NCBI GenBank assembly: GCA_945903555.1
Contig: CAMDOJ010000043.1
Coordinates: forward strand, 1 to 11,589
Source: Chthoniobacter flavus
Lineage (GTDB): Bacteria; Verrucomicrobiota; Verrucomicrobiia; Chthoniobacterales; Terrimicrobiaceae
DNA: 11,589 nt
Direction of reading: 5' to 3'
Numbering within the stretch: position 1 is the first letter of the stretch; every line of letters begins with the position of its first letter. Under the pieces are notes generated by a model. It saw nothing but the letters and a program-made list of their open reading frames with translations. It did no database searches and had not been told where the DNA came from. Below are positions 5,699-11,589 of this stretch, one piece after another. The position numbers and the translations under genes are program-made.

Positions 5699-7174
5699 TT
5701 AGAAGATAAAATAGATGAAGGGATTATAAGCCTGCGTGGTCATCACAATAATCGAAAGCCATAATAGGGCGATGAGCACGGCAACTTTTCCGGAGGTCAG
5801 TACCCGAGTCCAATCCCAAGTCTGTGGCCCCATCCACACCACCAATGCGGCGAGAAGGAAGCTGCCAAGGTAGTAGGGTTGGCAGATGATCCCACTCAGC
5901 AGCGCTGCCTCATCGGAAGACTCCCCCCATCCCGCCATGCTCGAACAATAGGCCAGTGCGGAAGGCCAGTCTTTCGCGCGAAAGAAAACCCAAGCGAAAA
6001 CCACGATAAAAAAGGTGAAAGCGGTTTGAATGACAGCGGGAAGCCGGTGGAAGACCCCGTTTTTTCCATGGTAACGCTCCCATGCCAATGCCGTGCCATG
6101 AATCCCTCCCCAAATCACAAAATTCCACGAAGCCCCGTGCCAGAGCCCGCCGATGAGCATGACGAGAAGAAGATTGATGTAGGTGCGGATCGCTCCCCGC
6201 TTGTTGCCGCCAAGGGGAATGTACAGGTAATCGCGAAGCCAACTCGACAACGAGATGTGCCACCGTCGCCAAAAATCGGTGATGGATTTCGCTTGGTAGG
6301 GAGAGTCGAAATTCTTCGCAAAAACAAAGCCGAGCATGAGCCCAAGCCCGATCGCCATATCCGAATAGGCACTGAAATCGAAATAGATCTGAAACGCATA
6401 AGCGACCGCGCCATACCACGCATCAATAATGTCCGGCGATCCGTTCAGAAAAACGAGGTCAGCAATCTTCCCGCAGGGATTAGCCAGAAGGATTTTCTTG
6501 GAAAATCCGAGGGAGAGAAATGCCACCCCTCGGGCAAACTTTTCCATGGTCAACGAACGGCTTTCGATTTGATCGGCCAGAAAAGAGAATTTCAAGATCG
6601 GGCCAGCCACAAGGTGAGGGAACATCGAAACGAAGCAGGAAAAATCCGCTAGGCTCGCCATGGCACGGGCCTCACCGCGATAGACATCGATGGTGTAACT
6701 CATCGCTTGAAACGTGTAGAAGCTGATCCCGAGAGGAAGAATGACTTCAAAAAATGTATTCCACTGCCAACTTTCCAATCCCATCGAAAGGGCAAGCGTG
6801 TTGTAACTCTCCACTCCGAAGTTGAAGTATTTAAAAAAACCGAGAACAACGAGATTCAGTACGATCGAAATCGTGATCGCCGAACGCTGTGTCTGGGATC
6901 GGGAGCCGCCATGCTCCAGCAACTGCACCGGCCGTGACCACACTCGCCAAACTCGCCACTCATTGTGCGCAATCATCAAACTCACCAACCAATCCACAAA
7001 AGTGGTGAAAAACATCAGCGGCATGAACATCGGCTCCGCCCAGCCATAAAATGCATATCCCGTAAAGATCAGGGTGACATTTCGCCAACGCTGCGGAGCA
7101 CGCCAAAGCGCATAATAAAGCCCTAGACTCAGCGGCAGAAAATAAAATAGAAAAATATGAGAACTAAAGACCAT
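5699..7174 (-). CDS. MBOAT family O-acyltransferase, AlgI-like
   Basis: AlgI-type MBOAT proteins pass acetyl groups from the cytosol across the inner membrane for O-acetylation of exopolysaccharide or cell-wall glycans. The 491-residue, multi-spanning product carries the subfamily landmarks. These are MVFSSHIFLFYFLPL at the N-terminus, ILPLGISFYTFQAMSYTIDV (145-164), FPHLVAGPI (185-193), DFWRRWHISLSSWLRDYLYI (300-319), and LIGGLWHGASW with the invariant His346. The length is typical. The ATG at 7174 is preceded by GGAG at good spacing. It is first in a two-gene operon with the AlgX/AlgJ-like gene 3 nt downstream, the classic acyl donor plus SGNH acceptor pairing. I give no gene symbol because the substrate (alginate, cellulose, peptidoglycan or another glycan) cannot be told; no polysaccharide synthase is in the window. 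Confidence 0.94.
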   Translation of the reverse strand: MVFSSHIFLFYFLPLSLGLYYALWRAPQRWRNVTLIFTGYAFYGWAEPMFMPLMFFTTFVDWLVSLMIAHNEWRVWRVWSRPVQLLEHGGSRSQTQRSAITISIVLNLVVLGFFKYFNFGVESYNTLALSMGLESWQWNTFFEVILPLGISFYTFQAMSYTIDVYRGEARAMASLADFSCFVSMFPHLVAGPILKFSFLADQIESRSLTMEKFARGVAFLSLGFSKKILLANPCGKIADLVFLNGSPDIIDAWYGAVAYAFQIYFDFSAYSDMAIGLGLMLGFVFAKNFDSPYQAKSITDFWRRWHISLSSWLRDYLYIPLGGNKRGAIRTYINLLLVMLIGGLWHGASWNFVIWGGIHGTALAWERYHGKNGVFHRLPAVIQTAFTFFIVVFAWVFFRAKDWPSALAYCSSMAGWGESSDEAALLSGIICQPYYLGSFLLAALVVWMGPQTWDWTRVLTSGKVAVLIALLWLSIIVMTTQAYNPFIYFIF

Positions 7175-7305
7175 CGATACTCCGTGAAATCGCGCCTAAA
7201 TGACAATCCCCGCCCCTATGGCGTATCATTTTTTTTACGGCAAGACAATCCTGTTGATTTGTGCTTTATTACCCGACTTTGAAAATATCCCGTGTTTCCT
7301 AGTCT
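7175..7305. promoter_or_regulatory. divergent promoter region between the MBOAT operon and the secreted AlgX-like gene
   Basis: This 131-nt AT-rich spacer must carry promoters for both directions. Toward the plus-strand gene, AAGACA (7242-7247) and TTTATT (7265-7270) are 17 nt apart, each matching the sigma-70 consensus at 4 of 6 positions. A second option ends in GAAAAT at 7281-7286. Toward the MBOAT gene, TTGTCT/TTGCCG lie upstream of an A-run, but I see no good -10. Individual boxes are weak; the shared-promoter layout is the firm part. Confidence 0.35.
7180..7183 (-). promoter_or_regulatory. Shine-Dalgarno of the MBOAT gene
   Basis: GGAG on the minus strand, 5 nt before the ATG at 7174. 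It is one of the few clear ribosome binding sites in the window and supports the chosen MBOAT start. Confidence 0.6.
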
Positions 7306-8403
7306 ATGATTTCAATCGTGTCTTTTATTTTGCGATGCTTCGTTGCCATGTTGGCCGTGCACGCAGGAAGTATGGACCTCCGCTCCGCTACAGATTCTCC
7401 CATCCCATCCGCCAGCGACCAATTCCAGCAATCCCTTAAGACCGTTCTAGACAAGGCAAGCTCAAGTCCAAGCATGACCATATCCGGGGAGGACGGGTGG
7501 CTTTTCCTAGACAAGGAACTCAGGCATCTTGCCGCTCCAAAATTCTGGAGTGACATTCCCGATGCAGAGGGCGACTCGAACGACCCCCTGCCTGCCATTT
7601 TGGATTTTAAGGAACAGCTAGACAAAGCGGGTATCGACCTCCTCCTTGTTCCCGTTCCATCGAAGGCCGCGATTTACCCTGACAAGCTGATGTCGGGTAA
7701 TCCCTCGCCGCCGGAAGTGCCTGCGGATCTCGTAAAAAATGACCGCGATTTTTACGCGCTCCTCGAAAGCCGAGGCATTAAAGTTCTGGATCTGACCGAG
7801 ACATTTCTCAGCGCGAGAACTACGGATTCACCCGTTCTCTACTGCAAAACAGACACCCACTGGGCGCCTCCCGGAATCCAGTTGGCCGCAAAAAAAATCG
7901 CCGAACTCATCCAAGATTTGCCATGGGTGACCGCTCAACCGAAAGTCGAAACCAAAGCCGTTGACGTGCCACTCGAGATCCATGGCGACCTCGCTGCCTC
8001 CCTCATTCCCCCTCAGACAACAACCGAACCTCTCCGCTCCCGCTTCATTGGGCTAGCTAGTAGCGTCGGCCTAGAACCGCTTCCAAACTCCAAGAGCAGC
8101 CCGATCATTCTCCTAGGCGATAGTCACAATCTTGTTTTTCACTCCGGAGGCGACATGCACTCCGTGGGGGCTGGACTCGCCGATCAATTGTCTTACGAGC
8201 TGGGCTTCCCGCTCGATGTTGTCGCGGTAATGGGATCTGGAGCCACTTCCGCACGCCGCAATCTGGCGCGCCGCAAAGCCTCCCTCACCGGTCGTCGCCT
8301 CCTGATCTGGTGCTTCACATCCCGTGAATTCACTCAAGGACAAGGCTGGGCAAAAGTCCCATTGATCAAAGAGCCGACGTCTGAGAGACCACTGTTGAAT
8401 TGA
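7306..8403 (+). CDS. secreted AlgX/AlgJ-like SGNH protein (second paralogue)
   Basis: This 365-residue protein is a clear paralogue of the anchored AlgX-like protein at 4073-5695. Shared landmarks are VPVPSK (115-120), KTDTHW with Asp183 and His185, IHGDL (225-229) and ILLGDSH with Ser273, plus similar spacing to the end of the domain. The N-terminus (MISIVSFILRCFVAMLAVHA) is a probable Sec signal peptide, so the protein is likely periplasmic and free or loosely bound. It lacks the C-terminal module of its paralogue. It is transcribed divergently from the MBOAT operon and overlaps the end of the convergent SGNH lipoprotein gene by 38 bp. A role in the same O-acetylation process is inferred from homology and location; whether it transfers or removes acetyl groups is open. 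Confidence 0.82.
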   Translation: MISIVSFILRCFVAMLAVHAGSMDLRSATDSPIPSASDQFQQSLKTVLDKASSSPSMTISGEDGWLFLDKELRHLAAPKFWSDIPDAEGDSNDPLPAILDFKEQLDKAGIDLLLVPVPSKAAIYPDKLMSGNPSPPEVPADLVKNDRDFYALLESRGIKVLDLTETFLSARTTDSPVLYCKTDTHWAPPGIQLAAKKIAELIQDLPWVTAQPKVETKAVDVPLEIHGDLAASLIPPQTTTEPLRSRFIGLASSVGLEPLPNSKSSPIILLGDSHNLVFHSGGDMHSVGAGLADQLSYELGFPLDVVAVMGSGATSARRNLARRKASLTGRRLLIWCFTSREFTQGQGWAKVPLIKEPTSERPLLN

Positions 8404-9205
8404 TTTTAGGGAGTCGCTTGATGACGCCGTTCGCCCACTCGTGACCGGCCGCCGCGTTGAGGTGAACCCCATCCGCACCGGACTTTCCTTTGACATAGCG
8501 GTCGGTGAACCCGCGTGTGTTAATCGTCTTGAACTTCAATTCCCTCGCGCAATCATTGATCCAGCGGTCCACCGCGTCCTTGAGACGTGAGGAATACTTG
8601 GAGGAATCCGGCGGTAAAACCCAAACGATCTGCACATACGGCGTCGCTTTCGCGCGGATTTCGGCAATGAATTTTCGGATGATGATTTTTTTCAAATCGC
8701 CGCTTAAATCCGAAGCCCCAACAAACTCATCCATCCAATTCGTTCCCATCTGAACAATGACAATTTGAGGCGGTCTGCTTTTGGAAATGATCGCCGCCAG
8801 CTTGGGCGTTTTTACGGGGCGGGGTTTTTTGCCATCGTGGTAGTCGGTTTTCCAGCTTTCCCTAGCCGTCACCATACGAAATCCGCAAGGCGTAATGAAG
8901 TCGGGAGAATCCTTGAGCCAGCTTTCGGGCGAGGTCCCGCAGGAGGCATAAATATGATATTGGGCCGGCTCGAGCCTTTGACTGAAATAGGACAACATCC
9001 TGTCACCAAACGGACCGACACTCAAAGAGTCCCCAATGAGCATCACATTCAATGAGCTCGAAGAACGCTGGGTGGAAATCGGCACCTCCACATCCCCTGC
9101 GGAGGTGTAGACAATAGGCTCGAACGAAATCGGCGCCGAGGCATCGACCATCTGGCAAGCCCCCAGAGCCAATCCCATCGCGAGTGATAGGATGGGGTAT
9201 CTCAC
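8366..9205 (-). CDS. SGNH/GDSL hydrolase-family lipoprotein
   Basis: The 279-residue product has a lipoprotein signal ending LALGAC (Cys17) and an SGNH domain with all main blocks: IGDSL (nucleophile Ser60), the Gly of block II in ASCGTSP (about 90), MGTN (153-156) and DGVHLN (Asp245, His248). It would act as an envelope-anchored esterase or acetyltransferase. It resembles the upstream Tat SGNH protein, including two shared cysteines (Cys89 before GT, Cys107 before GF) that could form a disulfide. The start is GTG at 9205, overlapping the upstream stop by 4 bp (GTGA), so the pair is translationally coupled. Its 3' end overlaps the convergent AlgX-like gene by 38 bp. The substrate is not known. 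Confidence 0.85.
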   Translation of the reverse strand: MRYPILSLAMGLALGACQMVDASAPISFEPIVYTSAGDVEVPISTQRSSSSLNVMLIGDSLSVGPFGDRMLSYFSQRLEPAQYHIYASCGTSPESWLKDSPDFITPCGFRMVTARESWKTDYHDGKKPRPVKTPKLAAIISKSRPPQIVIVQMGTNWMDEFVGASDLSGDLKKIIIRKFIAEIRAKATPYVQIVWVLPPDSSKYSSRLKDAVDRWINDCARELKFKTINTRGFTDRYVKGKSGADGVHLNAAAGHEWANGVIKRLPKINSTVVSQTSAL

Positions 9206-10485
9206 ATTTGCTTACTGAGTTTGATGTTGTCTTCCTCGCTTATGAATCTCTCCATATCGACAAAGCGTGGATCATCCTTGGCCTTCAACGTCGCCCAAGG
9301 CGTATCCTCTAGCGGGATAAGCCTCATCCTTCGGGTTTGATTAATGTAGTATCCGCTCAGTGATTGTCTCTTTCCGTCAATGTGCGCCGCATGGAGGACC
9401 ACCAAATGCGTTCCCTTGAACTCACCTTGCATGACATATCGCACGCGATAAACGAACCCAACCAACGATTCATTGTAGGGCGCTATTTCCTCTTTCGAGA
9501 ATGGCGCAGTGATGTATTCGAGCGAAGCTTTGATGTAGAGAGACGGGCGCGTCGGTGCTGGAGGAGCGGACTTTGCGACCTCGGCAGGGGTTGGCGCAGG
9601 GGGTGGCGGAGGCAGAAGATTCGTAGGGGCGATCGAGCTGGCCAGTGGCGCGGCCTCCAGATCCTTTTTGATGATATCGAAAACGCTATCCGCCCAAATC
9701 ACGGCGTCGGGGCCGAAGAAGTGTTGCTTATCGGGTTGAAGGTTGCGGTAGGGGTATTTGAGTAACAGTCGGCTATCAATCACCTTCAACCAATCACCTT
9801 CCGTTGCACGGAGCCGCTCGACCAAAATGTCGTGGGCCGTCCGCGCTATCCTCTCCGTCTCCGGTGGGGAGACCCAGTATACACGTTTTGGAGCACCCTC
9901 AGAATGAGCCACCTTCGAGAGAAATGGAGCAATGTAAGGCTGCAACATGGGCCCCATGCGGGAGTAGTTATTGCCTTTAAGAAGATCGAAAAGATTGTTT
10001 CCCAACTGCACAATCAAGATATCTGGCTTTTGCGATTCCAGCAGCATCTCGATTTTTGGCACATCATATTTATTCGGACGGTGGCCGCGGCTCATCCCGT
10101 AGGTGTCTTGGAAAGAAAGCGGCGCTGCGCCTTTTTGCGTTTCTATTTTCCAGAATCCGCATCGCGTTTTGGCATTCGCATAGGCTTTCAGTGTCGTCCA
10201 TGATAACGGCTGCGTGCCGCAGGCCATATAGGTAAAAACATCTACCACCCCCATGCTCCGCAAATACCCGTCCAACCGCTGCCCAAATCCACAAAGAGCC
10301 ATCGAGTCGCCAATAATCAGAGCCGACAGAGGCCAAACAGGCGATGCTCCCCACACTCGAGGTAATCCCGCCCCTAGCAAAGCCGCCCCAGCCCCCAAAA
10401 TAAACTTTCGGCGGGATAAGGAAACCGATTCAATTTCGTTTGAATAACTCACAGAGCTTGATAATTGCCAAATGACCACTTCCAA
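9202..10485 (-). CDS. Tat-exported SGNH hydrolase-family protein with C-terminal accessory module
   Basis: The 427-residue product has a twin-arginine signal, SLSRRKFILGAGAALLGAG (residues 22-40), with likely cleavage near VWGA. The SGNH domain (about 50-275) shows IGDSM (Ser61), ACGTQP (89-93), QLGNN (160-164) and DKQH (Asp252, His255), so the catalytic Ser-His-Asp set is present. A Pro-rich linker (291-313) joins it to a module at about 316-427 resembling the C-terminus of the AlgX-like protein at 4073-5695. The longest frame starts at a TTG (10485) without a good Shine-Dalgarno. A GTG at 10452 is a credible alternative, leaving the Tat motif 13 residues in. It is first of a two-gene operon with the SGNH lipoprotein. 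Function is probably acetyl transfer to, or removal from, a glycan (inferred). Confidence 0.83.
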   Translation of the reverse strand: MEVVIWQLSSSVSYSNEIESVSLSRRKFILGAGAALLGAGLPRVWGASPVWPLSALIIGDSMALCGFGQRLDGYLRSMGVVDVFTYMACGTQPLSWTTLKAYANAKTRCGFWKIETQKGAAPLSFQDTYGMSRGHRPNKYDVPKIEMLLESQKPDILIVQLGNNLFDLLKGNNYSRMGPMLQPYIAPFLSKVAHSEGAPKRVYWVSPPETERIARTAHDILVERLRATEGDWLKVIDSRLLLKYPYRNLQPDKQHFFGPDAVIWADSVFDIIKKDLEAAPLASSIAPTNLLPPPPPAPTPAEVAKSAPPAPTRPSLYIKASLEYITAPFSKEEIAPYNESLVGFVYRVRYVMQGEFKGTHLVVLHAAHIDGKRQSLSGYYINQTRRMRLIPLEDTPWATLKAKDDPRFVDMERFISEEDNIKLSKQM

Positions 10486-10554
10486 TCCAGAACATATTCA
10501 CTCCATTTTTTTCGGCTTGGATTAATCTGGGTGTGTTATGCTGACCAAAGAACA
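10486..10554. promoter_or_regulatory. divergent spacer between the Tat SGNH operon and the small exported protein gene
   Basis: A 69-nt spacer. On the plus strand TATGCT (10537-10542) is a possible -10 box, but the nearest -35-like TTGGAT (10517-10522) is only 14 nt away, so the promoter call is weak. No clear boxes are seen in the other direction. Confidence 0.25.
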
Positions 10555-11043
10555 ATGAAACCTGTTAAATTCGGAATACGTTTTCCCGTCATTGCCGTTC
10601 TTTGTCTCGGGGCATCATCGCTCAGCCTTGCTCAGGCCCAATCGTCCCCCACGCGAATGACTCTTCTTTCGCCAAGCGTCCTCACCATGCAAACTCCCAT
10701 TGGTGAAGCCCACATGGAAATCCCAACGGGATTCGTGATCGAAAATGGCACCCTGATCCGTGGCGGTATCCAAATTGAACATGGTACTTTCACAGGATGG
10801 ATTCCAATAGAAGCAGCTAAGTTTCCCACCTCAAAAGTCAAAACTGAAGACGTACCATCGACGCCTTCACCCACCCCCACCCCTTCTTCGACGGCGGTTC
10901 CCATTATTGAACCCATTAAGCCTTACGAGCAACCGGAGAACTCCCTCATAGCCTTTATCGTCTTGTTGGTCGCGGCCATCTTAATTGCCCTTTACGCTAC
11001 AACCTCCACTCAAAAATGGTTTCCGCGTATTTTTAAAAAATAG
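10555..11043 (+). CDS. small exported protein with Pro/Thr linker and C-terminal membrane segment, unknown function
   Basis: The 162-residue product is not one I recognise. It opens MKPVKFGIRFPVIAVLCLGA and then LAQAQ, a Sec-type signal with a likely AxA-like cleavage near residue 29. Residues about 35-95 look like a small beta domain ending TFTGWIPIEAAKF, loosely like an SH3-type fold. A linker rich in Pro, Thr and Ser follows, then a hydrophobic segment (SLIAFIVLLVAAILIALYA, about 130-148) and a basic end (FKK). This suggests a periplasmic domain tethered by a C-terminal anchor. I chose the ATG at 10555 because the signal peptide begins there; a longer in-frame start at 10465 would bury it. 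It is divergent from the Tat SGNH gene and convergent with the next gene, with a 21-nt gap. Confidence 0.7.
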   Translation: MKPVKFGIRFPVIAVLCLGASSLSLAQAQSSPTRMTLLSPSVLTMQTPIGEAHMEIPTGFVIENGTLIRGGIQIEHGTFTGWIPIEAAKFPTSKVKTEDVPSTPSPTPTPSSTAVPIIEPIKPYEQPENSLIAFIVLLVAAILIALYATTSTQKWFPRIFKK

Positions 11044-11064
11044 TTTTTCCGCTAGCAGCCGGTT

Positions 11065-11589
11065 TTACATTTCGTTTGCCGCCTTCACTGCCGACTCACG
11101 TGAAAACCGATCGTAGTTTTTCTGTAGTTCGTTGCTGGAAATGATGGTCCTGCCTTCCCCGGTCACCCTGTCCGAACGCATGAAGGCTGTCGTATTCTTC
11201 CCGCTCCAAAGCAGATTTTGACTTTCCTTTTCTTTGTGAGGAGAGCCGACATAAACGATATCAAGAGCTTTGCGAAGATTTTCTGTCTGGCGGTAATCCA
11301 TCGTCGCGATCACCACCGCGTAAAATTTCCCCTCGAAAAAATAGTAGGACACTTCCTGAATGGCGACATCTCCGAGTGACTTCTTCTCATCGGTGCGGAT
11401 GTAGATTTTAATCGCATCTCCCTTCGCGTGGTCTTCCGAAACGGGCTCGAACTTGATGGTCTTTTCCATCTCTTCTATCGACGATCCGAAGAGCATACCA
11501 CGAAAGGAATTGGTCAAGTCTATGGAACCCCTGCCCGCTTGGCCGCTGCGCTTTTTTGTTTCTTCTTGAGCATATCCCACGCCCATCGC
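11065..11589 (-). CDS. probable exported protein of unknown function, 5' end outside the window
   Basis: The frame is open to the right edge, so the start may lie outside. The visible 174 codons include GVGYAQEE near the beginning, which looks like the end of a signal peptide with cleavage after Ala-Gln; the hydrophobic part would be beyond the window. The body mixes charged stretches with beta-like segments (VSYYFFEGKFYAVVIATMD), and the segment NLLWSGKNTTAFMRSDRV follows later. I recognise no family or catalytic motif. It converges on the small exported protein gene with a 21-nt gap that has no good terminator hairpin. Confidence 0.65.
   Translation of the reverse strand, partial: AMGVGYAQEETKKRSGQAGRGSIDLTNSFRGMLFGSSIEEMEKTIKFEPVSEDHAKGDAIKIYIRTDEKKSLGDVAIQEVSYYFFEGKFYAVVIATMDYRQTENLRKALDIVYVGSPHKEKESQNLLWSGKNTTAFMRSDRVTGEGRTIISSNELQKNYDRFSRESAVKAANEM

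Noticed and set aside
5879..6652. Plus-strand open frame (257 codons) opposite the MBOAT gene
   Set aside because: It is antisense to strongly conserved MBOAT motifs and has a low-complexity, charged composition.
10465..10554. Upstream extension of the small exported protein gene to 10465
   Set aside because: It would put 30 residues before the signal peptide and overlap the start of the divergent Tat SGNH gene; the ATG at 10555 fits better.
11041..11066. Bidirectional terminator between the convergent genes
   Set aside because: The T-run after the stop is followed only by a stem of about 3 bp (CCG/CGG), too weak to call.

Overview
The window is dense bacterial chromosome of moderate GC. 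Lipoproteins, Tat and Sec signals, an AlgI/AlgX-type locus and periplasmic SGNH enzymes point to a Gram-negative organism. The gene mix (nadD-rsfS beside a CPXCG protein, plus many SGNH/AlgX-like paralogues) would fit the Verrucomicrobiota or a related lineage. That placement is an impression, because there is no rRNA or marker gene to settle it.

Region 1 (1-2337, minus strand) is a compact operon. Read 5' to 3' it runs nadD (NAD biosynthesis), rsfS (ribosomal silencing factor), a small CPXCG cysteine-rich protein, a polar amino-acid ABC permease, a small SH3-like lipoprotein, and the first 24 codons of the ABC ATPase, which leaves the window. Every junction is an overlap or a gap of 6 nt. 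Region 2 (2374-3606, plus strand) is a divergent nagZ-like GH3 hexosaminidase followed by tRNA-Asp(GTC). Region 3 (3599-4072) has no convincing gene. It holds several inverted repeats, possible scraps of old coding sequence and a terminator-like hairpin.

Region 4 (4073-10485) is the most interesting part: a candidate envelope or extracellular glycan O-acetylation locus. On the minus strand an AlgI-type MBOAT acyltransferase is followed after 3 nt by a membrane-anchored AlgX/AlgJ-like protein with an extra C-terminal module. Divergent from it is a second, secreted AlgX/AlgJ-like paralogue without that module. Converging on it, and overlapping it tail to tail by 38 bp, is a two-gene operon: a Tat-exported SGNH protein and an SGNH lipoprotein, joined by a 4-bp overlap. 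The Tat SGNH protein ends in a module that resembles the C-terminal module of the anchored AlgX-like protein. My working model (inference) is that the MBOAT protein moves acetyl groups across the inner membrane and the SGNH/AlgX-like proteins transfer them to, or remove them from, a glycan. The substrate cannot be read from this window.

Region 5 (10555-11589) holds a small exported protein with a C-terminal membrane segment and a convergent, right-truncated gene for a probably exported protein. I recognise neither.
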